Notes: generated from the sequence alone by a model not told the origin. A stretch of 64,000 nt of DNA from Arthrobacter sp. SLBN-112 (GCF_030944625.1 NZ_JAUSXY010000001.1:2542001-2606000), one strand, 5' to 3'. Counted from the stretch's first letter, positions 10,937-19,664 are shown. Made by a program: numbers and translations.

Positions 10937-12604
10937 TCAAGGCTTTAGTTGGACCTTCGTAAAAACTTCATTTAAGACCGGCGACGCCGGGTAGCTCAGG
11001 ACCCGGTCTGAAAGGGCAAGGGCAGAGATGGGGAAGGCGATGGGAACGGCCGGCACGGTCGCCGCGATCTGGGAGTTGATGGTGTGATACAAGTCATCAC
11101 GCTCCTTGCCGTCCGGCAGGCCGCGGGCCCTGTTGATCTTCGAGAAGACCTGCGGATCCTGGTACCCGAATTCGCCGTTCTTCTCGCCGAACAGCGGGCC
11201 GACGAAGTTGTCTGCGTCCGAGTAGGAGCCGTTCCAGCCGAGGATGTGCAGTGCGTGGTCGCCGGGGGACTGGACCTTCTGGAGGTAGCCGTCTGACCAG
11301 TCGACCGGGACGGGCCGGATATTGAAGCCGACGGCCGTGAGCTGGCGGCTGAGCTCGGCGTAGACCTTCTCGGGGGTAGGAAGGTAGGGGCGGGTGACGT
11401 TCAGGGGATAGTAGAACTTCAATTCCTCACCGGCGTAACCGGCGTCCTTGAGGTAGCTCTTGGCCTTCTCCGGATCATGTCCCAGCTCCGGGGCATCGTT
11501 GTTGAAGCCGCTGATCTTGGGCGGGACGAACTGCGTGGCTTTGGCGGTGTTGTCGATGAAGAACTTCCGGATCAGGGTTTCCTTGTCGATCGCGAGCTCC
11601 ACCGCCTGCCGGATCTTCTGGTTCTGGAGCACCGGGACGTCCTGGTTCATGCCCACGTACATCACGGAGAAGGGGTCGCGCTGGACGATCTGCTTGCCGC
11701 GCTTGACCAGCTGGTCGAAATTCCCCACCGTCACGGCGTCGTAGCCGTCGATCTTGCCGTCCAGGAGGGCCTGGAGGCGGGTTTGCGGGTAGTTGTAGGC
11801 CAGGAAATTGATGGTGGCGATCTGGCCGCGGTCGCCCCAGTAGGTCTTGTTGCTGGCGAGGGTGACACTGTCGCTGCCCCACGCGGCGAACGAGAAGGGG
11901 CCCGTGCCCACCGGGTTGGTGGCGAAAACGGACAAGGCCTGGCCGCCACGGTTTTGGTCCAGCACGTCGGCCTTGCCGGCGGCGAGGGCTGCGGGGGAGG
12001 CGATGGCGAAGGCGGGCAGGGTCAACGCCTGGAGGAACGCGGTGAAGCGCTGGGTGAGGTCGATCTGCACGGTGTCCGCTGCCACCGCGGTGCAGCTCTT
12101 GAAGATTGAGAGGCTTGCTTCGTCCGAGTGCGCCTTGAAGACGCCCTTGAAGGAGCTTCCGGGTGCCTGCTTCCGCAGTTCAGCGGGAAAGGCAAACCAG
12201 CGGTTGAAGTTGGTGCAGACTGCGTCGGCGTTGAACGGGGTGCCATCCTGGAAGGTGACGCCGGTCCGGAGTTTAAAGGTGTAGGTGCGGCCCTCGTTGG
12301 ATTCGTTCCATTCGGTGGCCAGCAGTGGTGTGGGCTTGCCCGTGGTCTGGTCCACGCCCACGAGGCCTTCCATGATTTGCCGCGTGATCCGCTGGGATTC
12401 GACGTCGTTGGACAACGCCGGGTCAAGGCCCAATGGCTGGGCGGCCGTACCGAAGCTGAACGTTGCTGCCGGATCCGCCGGTGTGGAGTTGTTCTGGCCG
12501 GGCGCGGGAGAGGGCGACGGTGCGCCTGTGCATGATGTCACGCCCAGCGCCATGAGGACGGCGCCGGCCTTGATGGCAGTCCGCCGCGATGTACTGCTGG
12601 GCAC
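10937..12604 (-). CDS. ABC transporter substrate-binding lipoprotein (oligopeptide type, SBP_bac_5)
   Basis: A 555-residue extracytoplasmic lipoprotein of the DppA/OppA cluster. A twin-Arg-like n-region (SRRTAIKAG), a hydrophobic stretch and the lipobox GVTSC (Cys about residue 25) open the protein. The family signatures follow: [48 protein letters not shown] and [26 protein letters not shown]. The GTG at 12604 is chosen because GAGGTGAT lies 6 nt upstream and the signal peptide starts right after it; an upstream in-frame reading to 12703 has no such support. No permease or ATPase genes are adjacent, so it is an orphan binding protein. A stand-alone role for peptides, nickel or other ligands cannot be distinguished. 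Confidence 0.9.
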   Translation of the reverse strand: MPSSTSRRTAIKAGAVLMALGVTSCTGAPSPSPAPGQNNSTPADPAATFSFGTAAQPLGLDPALSNDVESQRITRQIMEGLVGVDQTTGKPTPLLATEWNESNEGRTYTFKLRTGVTFQDGTPFNADAVCTNFNRWFAFPAELRKQAPGSSFKGVFKAHSDEASLSIFKSCTAVAADTVQIDLTQRFTAFLQALTLPAFAIASPAALAAGKADVLDQNRGGQALSVFATNPVGTGPFSFAAWGSDSVTLASNKTYWGDRGQIATINFLAYNYPQTRLQALLDGKIDGYDAVTVGNFDQLVKRGKQIVQRDPFSVMYVGMNQDVPVLQNQKIRQAVELAIDKETLIRKFFIDNTAKATQFVPPKISGFNNDAPELGHDPEKAKSYLKDAGYAGEELKFYYPLNVTRPYLPTPEKVYAELSRQLTAVGFNIRPVPVDWSDGYLQKVQSPGDHALHILGWNGSYSDADNFVGPLFGEKNGEFGYQDPQVFSKINRARGLPDGKERDDLYHTINSQIAATVPAVPIAFPISALALSDRVLSYPASPVLNEVFTKVQLKP

Positions 12605-12767
12605 TCGTTTATCACCTCTGGATCCTGCCGGCTCCGCCGCTTGCGGGCCGGGACCCAGTCTAGTGGACAGGACTTGAACGTTGCCTGGAGGCGGACACGC
12701 CAATGCCGGGCCCCTGGAAAACCAGCGGAACCCGGCTTGGTCGAAGAACGCCTGTTGCCTGGGTCGG

Positions 12768-13460
12768 CTACTTGGGCATCAGCACGGAGTCGATCAGGTA
12801 GACCGTGGCGTTCTTGGTCTTGACGCCGCCGCAGATGACGTTGGCGTTGTCCACCTTGAGGTTGTTGCCGCTGCCGGTCACGGTGACGGAGCCGCCTTCG
12901 ACGGTGGCGTGCGTGCCGGCGATCTTGTCAGGGGTGATCTGGCCGGGAACAACGTGGTAGGTCAGGATCTTGCTCAACAGGGCATCGTCCGTCTTGAGGG
13001 TGTCGATGGTGGCGGCGTCAATCTTCTTGAAGGCGTCATCCACCGGTGCGAAGACGGTGAATTCGCCGCCGTTGAGGGTGTCAACCAGGTTGACCTTGGG
13101 GTTGAGCTTGCCGGAAACCGACGCGGTGAGCGTGGTGAGGATGGGGTTGTTGGAAGCCGCGACGGCCACCGGGTCCAGGGCCATGCCCGCTACCGAGCCT
13201 GCGCCGGTGGGAACCTGCTGGGCGTAGGCGGCGCAGCCGGGGCCGACCAGGTTTGCTGCCGGGTCCACGCTGCTTGCGGAGGATTTTGCCGATGCGCTGG
13301 CGGACGGTGAGGCCATGCTGGAGCTGGGGGCGGAGGACATCGGCGCCGAAGATGCCGAGGACCCGGACGTGCTGCCTGAACCGCCACATGCGGTGAGGCT
13401 GAGCAGAGCGGCCGCTGCAACGCCTGCGACGGTGAAAGTGGTGCGCTTGAAGGTCTGCAT
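12768..13460 (-). CDS. Fasciclin-domain (FAS1) surface lipoprotein
   Basis: A 230-residue secreted lipoprotein. It has a signal peptide with lipobox SLTACGG (Cys near residue 25), a Ser/Ala-rich spacer to about residue 75, then one FAS1 domain: [61 protein letters not shown] and the closing [14 protein letters not shown]. This matches the MPT70/MPB83-like single-domain proteins of actinobacteria, which are surface adhesion or matrix proteins of uncertain ligand. The ATG at 13460 is chosen because GGAGA lies 8 nt upstream. It is upstream of, and on the same strand as, the binding-protein gene, with a 163-bp gap. Confidence 0.92.
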   Translation of the reverse strand: MQTFKRTTFTVAGVAAAALLSLTACGGSGSTSGSSASSAPMSSAPSSSMASPSASASAKSSASSVDPAANLVGPGCAAYAQQVPTGAGSVAGMALDPVAVAASNNPILTTLTASVSGKLNPKVNLVDTLNGGEFTVFAPVDDAFKKIDAATIDTLKTDDALLSKILTYHVVPGQITPDKIAGTHATVEGGSVTVTGSGNNLKVDNANVICGGVKTKNATVYLIDSVLMPK

Positions 13461-13657
13461 TTCAGTTCTCCTTGGATCGTTTCGCCTGCTGCCCTGGAAT
13501 TGTGTCCGCGGCTTGCAGTCTGACTTGGGGGTAAGCACCTGCCCTTGGCTGGTGTCTCAATGGCTATTCGGCCGGTGGGCGGAAGCGGATGGGTGGATCT
13601 TTGGAGTTTTTCGATTCGGGGCATGAACCGGCAGGGGAGGGCGCGGCTTAAAGCAAA

Positions 13658-13685
13658 GGATCCCCCGGCCGAAGCCGGGGGATCC
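13658..13685 (-). terminator. Terminator of the tRNA-Leu gene
   Basis: A perfect 12-bp stem, GGATCCCCCGGC with GCCGGGGGATCC around a CGAA loop, lies 6 nt past the tRNA 3' end and is followed on the minus strand by TTTGCTTT. Confidence 0.8.
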
Positions 13686-13691
13686 GCTATG

Positions 13692-13773
13692 TGCGCAAGG
13701 GGGGACTTGAACCCCCACGCCCGAAGGCACAGGAACCTAAATCCTGCGTGTCTGCCAATTTCACCACTCGCGC
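13692..13773 (-). tRNA. tRNA-Leu (anticodon UAG)
   Basis: An 82-nt class II tRNA. The acceptor stem GCGCGAG pairs with CTTGCGC, the discriminator is A, the anticodon stem CAGGA/TCCTG encloses the loop TTTAGGT (anticodon TAG), a long variable arm is present (TGCCTTCGGGCG), and the T arm carries GGTTCAAGTCC. CCA is not encoded. Confidence 0.95.
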
Positions 13774-13824
13774 GCAGGCTTCCTGCCATGAACGCACAGC
13801 GTTCGACGGCGGGATGCCAGTGTC

Positions 13825-13830
13825 CATTGT
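13825..13830 (-). promoter_or_regulatory. Possible -10 box for tRNA-Leu
   Basis: TACAAT on the minus strand, about 52 nt before the tRNA 5' end. The matching -35 region would fall inside the hairpin at 13833-13867 and is not clear. Confidence 0.4.
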
Positions 13831-13832
13831 AG

Positions 13833-13867
13833 CGTCGCGCCGGCCGGGTGTTCCGGCCGGCGCGACG
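13833..13867 (-). terminator. Hairpin after bcp
   Basis: A perfect 15-bp GC-rich stem (CGTCGCGCCGGCCGG with CCGGCCGGCGCGACG) with a 5-nt loop begins 6 nt past the bcp stop. There is no U-run, so it may be a weak or Rho-assisted terminator. Confidence 0.6.
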
Positions 13868-13873
13868 GCGCGG

Positions 13874-14347
13874 TCAGGCGTCCAGGTTGAGGTCCCGCCG
13901 CAGCTTGGCCACGTGGCCGGTTGCCCTGACGTTGTACTGGGCCAGGGACACGGCGCCGTCGGGATCCACCACGATGGTGGAGCGGATCAGGCCCTGGTAC
14001 GTCTTTCCGTAGTTCTTTTTTTCGCCCCAAGCACCATAAGCCTCGGCTACTGCATGGTCCTCATCCGAGAGCAGGGGGAATGTCAGGGCTTCATTCGCGG
14101 CAAATTTTGCCAGCTTTTCCACGGGGTCCGGCGAAATGCCCAGGACGTCGTATCCGGACGCCTGCAGGGAGGCAAGGCTGTCGCGGAAGTCGCAGGCTTC
14201 CTTGGTGCAGCCGGGTGTGGACGCTGCCGGGTAGAAGTAGACAATGGTGGAGCGGCCGGATGCCGGGGCCAGGCTGACCTCCTTGCCGCTTGAATCCTGC
14301 AAGGTGAACGCGGGTGCTTTGTCGCCGGTGACGAGTCTTTCAGCCAT
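13874..14347 (-). CDS. bcp: Thioredoxin-dependent peroxiredoxin (BCP/PrxQ type)
   Basis: A 157-residue thiol peroxidase that reduces H2O2 and organic peroxides with thioredoxin electrons. The peroxidatic Cys lies in YPAASTPGCTKEACDFRD, with the PrxQ-type resolving Cys five residues on. Other conserved parts are GDKAPAFTLQDSSGKEVSL, DVLGISPDPVEKLAKFA and GLIRSTIVVDPDG. The ATG at 14347 is preceded by AAGGAG. It is divergent from a MarR-type gene with only 87 bp between, so shared peroxide- or thiol-responsive control is plausible but unproven. Confidence 0.95.
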   Translation of the reverse strand: MAERLVTGDKAPAFTLQDSSGKEVSLAPASGRSTIVYFYPAASTPGCTKEACDFRDSLASLQASGYDVLGISPDPVEKLAKFAANEALTFPLLSDEDHAVAEAYGAWGEKKNYGKTYQGLIRSTIVVDPDGAVSLAQYNVRATGHVAKLRRDLNLDA

Positions 14348-14401
14348 TGTTTTTCTCCTTGTTGCGGGCCGGACACAACAGCCTAGTAAGCAGGTGGGGC
14401 G

Positions 14402-14427
14402 AGTGCTAATCGGCACTTGGCTATACT
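14402..14427 (+). promoter_or_regulatory. Promoter and possible operator of the 14435 marR gene
   Basis: TATACT (14422-14427) ends 7 nt before the ATG and there is no Shine-Dalgarno sequence, pointing to a leaderless mRNA. The inverted repeat AGTGC-TAATCG-GCACT (14402-14417) sits between the -35 and -10 regions, where an autorepressor would act. Confidence 0.55.
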
Positions 14428-14434
14428 TGCTGCT

Positions 14435-14899
14435 ATGCCTGATATGGATCACTGGCCCACGGGGCGCCTCCTGTCCACTGCTGCGCGCCTCGTTGAACAT
14501 TCCTGGAACGAAAAACTTGGCGCCATCGGACTAACCCATGCCGGTGTCATCGCCATCGAAGTGCTGGCCGCCCAAGGTCCCATGACCCAGGCCCAGCTCG
14601 CCCAGTACGTCCGCGTCCAGGCCCAGACCATGGGCAAGACGCTCAGCCGGCTTGAGTCCCATGGCCATATTGCCCGGGTGCGCAGCACCTCGGACCGCAG
14701 GAGCCACGTGGTGTCGTTGACCGAGCGGGGTAAGGAAGCTGTGGCCCAGGCAGTGGAGATGGAGCGCTCCGTATTGGCATCCGCATCGATCGACCCCGAG
14801 GTCCTGCGCCAGGAACTCAAAGCTGTGGTCCGCGAACTCGCCAGCCAGTTCGCCACAACACCCAGCGACGCCTCGGCCCTGGTGGACTCGGCCAAGTAA
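14435..14899 (+). CDS. MarR family transcriptional regulator
   Basis: A 154-residue winged-helix protein: TGRLLSTAARLVEHSWNEKLGAIGLTHAGVIAIEVLAAQGPMTQAQLAQYVRVQAQTMGKTLSRLESHGHIARVRS with the wing SDRRSHVVSLTERGKEAV. The recognition helix is the AQTMGKTLSRLE segment. The ATG at 14435 is chosen over a TTG 18 nt upstream because a TATACT box ends 7 nt before it. The likely targets are itself and the divergent peroxiredoxin gene. A strong terminator follows. It is not closely similar to the other MarR protein in the window at 4289-4756. Confidence 0.88.
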   Translation: MPDMDHWPTGRLLSTAARLVEHSWNEKLGAIGLTHAGVIAIEVLAAQGPMTQAQLAQYVRVQAQTMGKTLSRLESHGHIARVRSTSDRRSHVVSLTERGKEAVAQAVEMERSVLASASIDPEVLRQELKAVVRELASQFATTPSDASALVDSAK

Positions 14900-14920
14900 C
14901 CGGCATTTTCCCTCGGCCTT

Positions 14921-14963
14921 AAAGCGTGGCCCCGTCAAGTGATTGCCGGGGCCACGCTTTTTT
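14921..14963 (+). terminator. Rho-independent terminator of marR
   Basis: AAAGCGTGGCCCC (14921-14933) pairs with GGGGCCACGCTTT (14948-14960) and runs into TTTTTT at 14958-14963. Confidence 0.9.
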
Positions 14964-15056
14964 GTGCCCGGCGGCCCGCCTGCCGTCGCACGTTCCCGCC
15001 GCTCCGTCCATTGCTGGGCCATTGCCGTCGCAGTCGATAAATTCAGCCGGCAAAAC

Positions 15057-15100
15057 AAAACAGCCCCCGGCTTGCGTTACCGCGAGCCGGAGGCTGTTTT
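15057..15100 (-). terminator. Terminator of tRNA-Lys
   Basis: AAAACAGCC...CCGGCT pairs with AGCCGG...GGCTGTTTT. On the minus strand the stem ends in TTTTGTTTTG, 9 nt past the tRNA. A-rich and U-rich flanks on both sides could let it act in both directions. Confidence 0.8.
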
Positions 15101-15108
15101 CCCAGTGG

Positions 15109-15181
15109 TGCACCCCCCGGGACTTGAACCCGGAACCCATTGATTAAGAGTCAATTGCTCTGCCAATTGAGCTAGAGGTGC
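15109..15181 (-). tRNA. tRNA-Lys (anticodon CUU)
   Basis: A 73-nt cloverleaf. The acceptor GCACCTC pairs with GGGGTGC and the discriminator is A. The D arm has AGCTCAATTGGCAGAGC, the anticodon stem ATTGA/TCAAT holds the loop CTCTTAA (anticodon CTT), and the T arm has CCGGGTTCAAGTCCCGG. CCA is not encoded. Confidence 0.95.
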
Positions 15182-15242
15182 ATCTTCTTTGCTTCAATCT
15201 TTCGGGCTTTTTCTTTCCCGTTGATCTCCGCAACGACATGAA

Positions 15243-15272
15243 ACTCTACACGAACTTTTGATGCAAGTGAAA
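15243..15272 (-). promoter_or_regulatory. Likely promoter of tRNA-Lys
   Basis: TTTCAC (15267-15272) and TAGAGT (15243-15248) on the minus strand, 18 bp apart, about 60 nt before the tRNA 5' end. Confidence 0.5.
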
Positions 15273-15296
15273 TCGGCGCGGGGGGAGGTGTCCCCG

Positions 15297-16481
15297 TCAC
15301 TGCCGCAGTCTCAAAACCAGCACGAAATCAGGGTTTTCGTTGTTGGTCAGCAGCCACAATCCGCCCTCCGGGGTCTGGATCACATCCCTGATCCGCCCGT
15401 ACATCCCTGTGAAATAGGCCACAGGGTTCCCTGCCTCCGTTCCATGGAGGACGACTGCCCACAGCCTCTCCCCGCGAAGCGCTCCCATGTAGGCGGTGCC
15501 GCCGGCTATTTCCAGGCCGCTGGGCGACGATTCGCTGGTGGCCGGCCATACGACCTTTGCATCCTGGAATTCCGGCCGGTGCGGGGCGCCTGTCACTTCG
15601 GGCCAGCCGTAGTTGGCGCCGGGAAGGATCAGGTTGAGCTCGTCATTGACGTCGGGGCCGAATTCGGTGGCCCACAGCCGGCCGTTGCTGTCCCAGGCCA
15701 ATCCCTGGACATTCCGGTGTCCAAGGCTGTAGACGGCATTGCCGAACGGGTTCCCGGGCGCGGGACTGCCGTCCTCGGCAAGCCGCAGGATCTTGCCGCC
15801 CAAAGCGTTCGGGTCCTGGGGCTGTTCCTGGCGCTGGGCATCGCCGGTGCCCACATAGAGAAAGCCGTCCGGACCAAACCGGATCCTCCCGCCGTTGTGC
15901 GTCGTGGCCTTCGGTATGCCAACAAAGACGGTGTGCGGCGGCCCGGGGACCAGCGTCCCGGTAGCGTCTCTTTCGAGGGTCAGCCTGACCACCCGGTTGT
16001 CCTCCTGGCCTGTCACATAGGCGTAGAGGTAGTGGTCAACGTCAAAATGCGGAGACAGAGCCAGGCCCAGCAGGCCTCCTTCGCCACCGGGCACTACGCC
16101 TGGGACTTTCCCCACGGTGGTGGCTTGTCCATTGCGGACTGCCTTCAACAACGCCGTTCCACGCTCGGAGATGACGGCCGTGCCGTCCGGAAGGAAGACC
16201 GCCGCCCACGGGACATTCAGCTGCAGCTCCAGTTTCTCCTGCACCGCGGGTATGGAGACGGACGGTTCCGTCGTGGTGCCGGCGCTGCTGCCAGGCGTTG
16301 GGGCTAGGGGCGCGCCGGTGCACGCCGCCAGCAGGAACGCCAGGAACAGCGTCCAGCAGTGGCGCGGCGCCTTAAAGCGGCCCGTCCTCCTGCTGGAGCC
16401 GCTTGCGGCGCGGAGCGCGGAAACCGGCGGCCTCGGCGTGCGCTGCAGACTCAAACCAGACTTCCGCCCGGGTCTGCTCAT
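15297..16481 (-). CDS. PQQ-dependent sugar dehydrogenase (soluble aldose dehydrogenase-like), lipoprotein
   Basis: A six-bladed beta-propeller of the glucose/sorbosone dehydrogenase family, exported and lipid-anchored. After a basic n-region come LFLAFLLAACTGAP (lipobox LAAC) and the catalytic domain: ELQLNVPWAAVFLPDGTAVISERG, VPGGEGGLLGLALSPHF, THNGGRIRFGPDGFLYVGTGDA, SLGHRNVQGLAWD, ATEFGPDVNDELNLILPGANYGWPEV. These are the usual active-site and PQQ-binding blocks. The ATG at 16481 (AAGGA 10 nt upstream) puts the first 110 nt inside the end of the preceding gene. A TTG a few codons later is an alternative; no start exists after that gene's stop. The oxidised sugar is unknown. Confidence 0.85.
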   Translation of the reverse strand: MSRPGRKSGLSLQRTPRPPVSALRAASGSSRRTGRFKAPRHCWTLFLAFLLAACTGAPLAPTPGSSAGTTTEPSVSIPAVQEKLELQLNVPWAAVFLPDGTAVISERGTALLKAVRNGQATTVGKVPGVVPGGEGGLLGLALSPHFDVDHYLYAYVTGQEDNRVVRLTLERDATGTLVPGPPHTVFVGIPKATTHNGGRIRFGPDGFLYVGTGDAQRQEQPQDPNALGGKILRLAEDGSPAPGNPFGNAVYSLGHRNVQGLAWDSNGRLWATEFGPDVNDELNLILPGANYGWPEVTGAPHRPEFQDAKVVWPATSESSPSGLEIAGGTAYMGALRGERLWAVVLHGTEAGNPVAYFTGMYGRIRDVIQTPEGGLWLLTNNENPDFVLVLRLRQ

Positions 16482-17364
16482 AGTCGGGATGTCCTTCTTC
16501 GTAGTAGACCATCGCAGCGGCGTCTGCCTTGACGCTGTAGTCCGCCGGCCCGCTTCCATCGGCAGCGGGCGAGGCCGAGCCTGCCCCGTAGGGTTCGTCG
16601 GCGGCGAGGTGTCCGGTCGGTTCTCCTGCCGCTTCACTTTGCAGCGGGGCCAATTCCTGATACTGCGCTCCCGCCTCCTCAACCAGGGCGGAGGACTCTG
16701 CGCGGTCAATCGTTTCTGCCGCTGCCGTTTCCTCCACCGCGGCGGTCTCGGCGCCGGGCAGCGTCGGGGCGTGGGGTGCCGTGTATTCGTCATGGTGGAG
16801 GGCGTGGACGGGCGCGGGGGAGCCGTGCTCCACGGATCCCGGCTGCGCCGTGTCTGTTTCCCCTGGTGCAGCCCCGGCCGCGGGCGCGGCTGCCACCGGT
16901 GCTGCGGCCGTTGCCGGTGCAGGGCCGGCGGTGGCCGGTGCGGGCCGTGACCCGGACGGCCCAGCCTCGGACCATTGGGTTTCCCATTCGGCTTCGTCCT
17001 GCAGCCGGCGCTCATCGCCGGCACCGGAAAAGTCCGTGCCATCGCCGGCACCGGAAGAGTCCCGGCCCGGGGTGTCGAGTGCCTCGGCAGTTGGGGGCGT
17101 CGCCCGTGGTGACGCCGATGAGTCCGCCGACTCCTCTGCCGTTGCCGGGGCGGCCGGTTCGGCGGCCCGGCCGAAGCCGGCTGCCGTGGGTATGCCGGTG
17201 GTCGCGGCAGCGTCAGCCGATGCTGCGGCGCTGCCTCCCTCCAGCGCGCCATCCGACCTCGTGCCGGATGCGCCCGGCGCGTTGGCCGATTTGTTGCGGT
17301 TCAGCAGCCACCAAATGACTGCCGCGATGACGATGATGAGGATGATCCAGAAAAGAATGTCCAT
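16372..17364 (-). CDS. Membrane-anchored Ala-rich protein with C-terminal sunset-like domain
   Basis: A 330-residue protein in three parts: one N-terminal membrane helix ([21 protein letters not shown], residues 1-21), a long low-complexity Ala/Pro/Glu/Thr linker (about 25-280), and a short conserved C-terminal module reading [43 protein letters not shown]. The last part resembles the sunset domain of the ArfC-like channel-accessory proteins, which has a Y..GHPYY..T.AE.WF...A.A.AAG pattern; I make this match from memory, with moderate confidence. Function is unknown. The 3' end overlaps the start of the sugar dehydrogenase gene. Confidence 0.75.
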   Translation of the reverse strand: MDILFWIILIIVIAAVIWWLLNRNKSANAPGASGTRSDGALEGGSAAASADAAATTGIPTAAGFGRAAEPAAPATAEESADSSASPRATPPTAEALDTPGRDSSGAGDGTDFSGAGDERRLQDEAEWETQWSEAGPSGSRPAPATAGPAPATAAAPVAAAPAAGAAPGETDTAQPGSVEHGSPAPVHALHHDEYTAPHAPTLPGAETAAVEETAAAETIDRAESSALVEEAGAQYQELAPLQSEAAGEPTGHLAADEPYGAGSASPAADGSGPADYSVKADAAAMVYYEEGHPDYEQTRAEVWFESAAHAEAAGFRAPRRKRLQQEDGPL

Positions 17365-17506
17365 GGCAGGCCTCTCGATCCGGGCGGCGGGGGTGTCCTG
17401 TCCCGACGCTACGTCGGCCGGCCACTGCTGTCCAGAGATGCAGCAGGCGGAACGCGGAGGCCCGGGCCGTGGGCGCGGAGCGGTAAGAGCCTGCCCGGCG
17501 TCCCCG

Positions 17507-17529
17507 GGCGTCTCAGAATATGAGACGCC
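17507..17529. promoter_or_regulatory. Inverted repeat upstream of ilvD, TCTCA-N5-TGAGA class
   Basis: GGCGTCTCA and TGAGACGCC (9-bp arms, 5-nt spacer) lie 92 bp upstream of the ilvD start. The core TCTCA-N5-TGAGA recurs between the IclR gene and leuC at 41120-41134, suggesting one regulator for both. Confidence 0.6.
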
Positions 17530-17607
17530 AGTCCACTATTTGGCTGGGTTTTGCCGCTATTTCACCGGGTACCGGAATTTACGGTCGTCCGGTCACGGCG
17601 TGAGCCC

Positions 17608-17613
17608 TAGACT
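17608..17613 (+). promoter_or_regulatory. -10 box of ilvD, leaderless-type spacing
   Basis: TAGACT ends 7 nt before the ilvD ATG; the gap (TTCCCCT) holds no Shine-Dalgarno sequence. Confidence 0.5.
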
Positions 17614-17620
17614 TTCCCCT

Positions 17621-19339
17621 ATGAGTGACGCCCAGACCGCAACCGAGAACACGCCTGATATCAAGCCCCGCAGCCGCGTCGTCACCGATGGAATCCATGC
17701 GGCGCCCGCGCGCGGCATGTTCCGGGCCGTCGGCATGGGCGATGACGACTTTGCCAAACCGCAGATTGGCGTGGCGAGTTCATGGAACGAGATCACCCCC
17801 TGCAACCTCTCCCTGAACCGCCTCGCGCAGGGCGCCAAGGAAGGCGTCCACGCAGGTGGCGGGTTCCCCATGCAGTTCGGCACCATCTCGGTCTCGGACG
17901 GCATTTCCATGGGACACGAGGGAATGCACTTCTCCCTGGTCTCCCGCGAAGTCATTGCCGACTCCGTTGAGACTGTCATGCAGGCCGAGCGGATTGATGG
18001 CTCCGTCCTGCTGGCCGGCTGCGACAAATCCCTGCCGGGCATGCTTATGGCCGCCGCCCGGCTGGACCTTGCCAGCGTCTTCCTCTACGCGGGGTCCATC
18101 ATGCCCGGCTGGGTCAAGCTCGAGGACGGCTCCGAAAAGGAAGTCACCCTCATTGATGCTTTCGAAGCGGTGGGCGCCTGCGCTGCCGGCAAGATGAGCA
18201 TGGAGGACCTCACCCGCATTGAAAAGGCCATCTGTCCGGGTGAAGGTGCCTGCGGCGGCATGTACACGGCCAACACCATGGCCTGCATTGGCGAGGCCCT
18301 GGGCATGTCACTCCCCGGATCCGCCGCACCGCCCTCGGCAGACCGCCGTCGTGATGAATTCGCCCGCAAGTCTGGTGAAGCGGTGGTGAACCTGCTGCGA
18401 AAGGGCATCACTGCGCGCGACATCATGACCAAGGAGGCCTTCGAGAACGCCATCGCCGTCACCATGGCGTTTGGCGGCTCCACCAACGCCGTCCTGCACC
18501 TGCTGGCGATTGCCCGCGAAGCCGAGGTGGAGCTGACCCTGGACGACTTCAACCGCATCGGCGACAAGATCCCGCACCTGGGCGACCTCAAGCCGTTCGG
18601 CCGCTACGTCATGACCGACGTCGACAGGATCGGCGGCGTGCCGGTCATCATGAAGGCACTGCTCGACGCCGGCCTGTTGCACGGCGACTGCCTCACCGTC
18701 ACGGGCAAGACCGTCGCGGAGAACCTTGCGGCGATCAATCCGCCGGACGTTGACGGCAAGATCCTGCGCGCCCTGGACAACCCGATCCACAAGACCGGCG
18801 GCATCACCATCCTGCACGGCTCGATGGCCCCGGAAGGCGCCGTCGTGAAGAGTGCCGGCTTCGACGCCGACGTCTTCGAAGGCACCGCCCGGGTCTTCGA
18901 GCGGGAGCAGGGCGCCCTGGACGCCCTGGACAAGGGGGAGATCAAGGCCGGTGACGTCGTCGTCATCCGCTATGAAGGTCCCAAGGGTGGACCGGGCATG
19001 CGCGAGATGCTCGCCATCACCGGCGCCATCAAGGGTGCGGGACTTGGCAAGGATGTCCTGCTCCTCACTGACGGCCGCTTCTCCGGCGGCACCACCGGCC
19101 TGTGCATCGGCCACGTGGCACCGGAAGCGGTCGACGGCGGCCCCATCGCCTTCGTGAAGGACGGCGACCGGATACGGGTGGACATCGCGGCGCGCACCTT
19201 CGACCTGCTGGTGGACGGGGCGGAACTTGAGGCCCGCAAGGTGGGCTGGGAGCCGCTCCCGGCCCGCTACACCAAGGGAGTGCTCGCCAAGTACGCCAAG
19301 CTGGTCCACAGCGCCAGCCAAGGCGCCTACACCGGCTAG
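17621..19339 (+). CDS. ilvD: Dihydroxy-acid dehydratase
   Basis: A 572-residue Fe-S enzyme that dehydrates 2,3-dihydroxy-isovalerate or -methylvalerate to the 2-keto acids, the third common step of valine and isoleucine synthesis. Signatures are [26 protein letters not shown], the cluster-ligand regions [16 protein letters not shown] and [16 protein letters not shown], and [21 protein letters not shown] near the C-terminus. The ATG at 17621 gives the family length; the open frame extends upstream but without similarity. It is separated from ilvB by a 383-bp attenuator region. A palindrome shared with leuC lies upstream. Confidence 0.97.
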   Translation: MSDAQTATENTPDIKPRSRVVTDGIHAAPARGMFRAVGMGDDDFAKPQIGVASSWNEITPCNLSLNRLAQGAKEGVHAGGGFPMQFGTISVSDGISMGHEGMHFSLVSREVIADSVETVMQAERIDGSVLLAGCDKSLPGMLMAAARLDLASVFLYAGSIMPGWVKLEDGSEKEVTLIDAFEAVGACAAGKMSMEDLTRIEKAICPGEGACGGMYTANTMACIGEALGMSLPGSAAPPSADRRRDEFARKSGEAVVNLLRKGITARDIMTKEAFENAIAVTMAFGGSTNAVLHLLAIAREAEVELTLDDFNRIGDKIPHLGDLKPFGRYVMTDVDRIGGVPVIMKALLDAGLLHGDCLTVTGKTVAENLAAINPPDVDGKILRALDNPIHKTGGITILHGSMAPEGAVVKSAGFDADVFEGTARVFEREQGALDALDKGEIKAGDVVVIRYEGPKGGPGMREMLAITGAIKGAGLGKDVLLLTDGRFSGGTTGLCIGHVAPEAVDGGPIAFVKDGDRIRVDIAARTFDLLVDGAELEARKVGWEPLPARYTKGVLAKYAKLVHSASQGAYTG

Positions 19340-19467
19340 CAAGCCCTACCGCACAGGCGTTCCGGCTCCCGGGACATGCCCGCCGGAGGCGGCAGGGCTT
19401 AATAAGGTTGACCCGAGGGGCCCGGGCTGACGGCGCCCGCGCCGGAAGTTTGGGGTAGGGTCATCCG

Positions 19468-19502
19468 GTGGACAATGGGGTCCACATGGTGAGATAGGGT
19501 TG
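19468..19502 (+). promoter_or_regulatory. Operator-like elements upstream of ilvB
   Basis: Two overlapping elements. GTGGAC-N6-GTCCAC (19468-19485) is a perfect inverted repeat. The segment at 19480-19498 matches GTCCACATNNTGRGATAGG, found again just before leuB at 30360-30378. The position upstream of the putative -35 fits a regulator site for branched-chain amino acid genes. Confidence 0.6.
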
Positions 19503-19509
19503 TCGCTCG

Positions 19510-19538
19510 TTGACACCCATCACACCAGAGGGAAAACT
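19510..19538 (+). promoter_or_regulatory. Candidate ilvBNC promoter
   Basis: A consensus TTGACA (19510-19515), a 17-bp spacer and AAAACT (19533-19538), which ends 6 nt before the leader-peptide ATG. The -10 is weak, so the exact start site is uncertain. Confidence 0.45.
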
Positions 19539-19544
19539 GAACGC

Positions 19545-19598
19545 ATGACCTTCGTTACCGGCATCGTCGTCGTCCTTACCAAGCGCGTGGCACATTAG
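19545..19598 (+). CDS. ilvBNC attenuator leader peptide
   Basis: A 17-codon ORF encoding MTFVTGIVVVLTKRVAH. Seven of its residues are Val, Ile or Leu, including a run of Ile-Val-Val-Val-Leu at 19563-19577, as expected for an attenuation leader whose ribosome stalls when charged branched-chain tRNAs are scarce. It resembles the known Corynebacterium glutamicum ilvB leader in size and in its Val-Val-Val run. It is followed by a strong terminator before ilvB. It is too short for routine gene calling. A distant GAGGG at 19529-19533 is the only possible ribosome site; leaderless translation is also possible. Confidence 0.85.
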   Translation: MTFVTGIVVVLTKRVAH

Positions 19599-19627
19599 CC
19601 TCCACTGGTAACGAACCGTCACGCGCG

Positions 19628-19664
19628 AACCCCTCACAGAGCCACCAGGCTGAGGGGTTTTTTT
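19628..19664 (+). terminator. Attenuator terminator before ilvB
   Basis: AACCCCTC (19628-19635) and AGCC (19640-19643) pair with GGCT (19648-19651) and GAGGGGTT (19652-19659), followed by seven Ts. Upstream, TTCGTTACC (19551-19559) can pair with GGTAACGAA (19607-19615), and GCGCGTG (19583-19589) with CACGCGC (19620-19626). These two helices cross, so they exclude each other, as in attenuators. The exact antiterminator is not resolved by eye. Confidence 0.85.

Noticed and set aside
16482..17252. N-terminal extension of the sugar dehydrogenase
   Set aside because: It lies in another frame of the sunset-like gene, and is Arg/Pro/His-rich without similarity.
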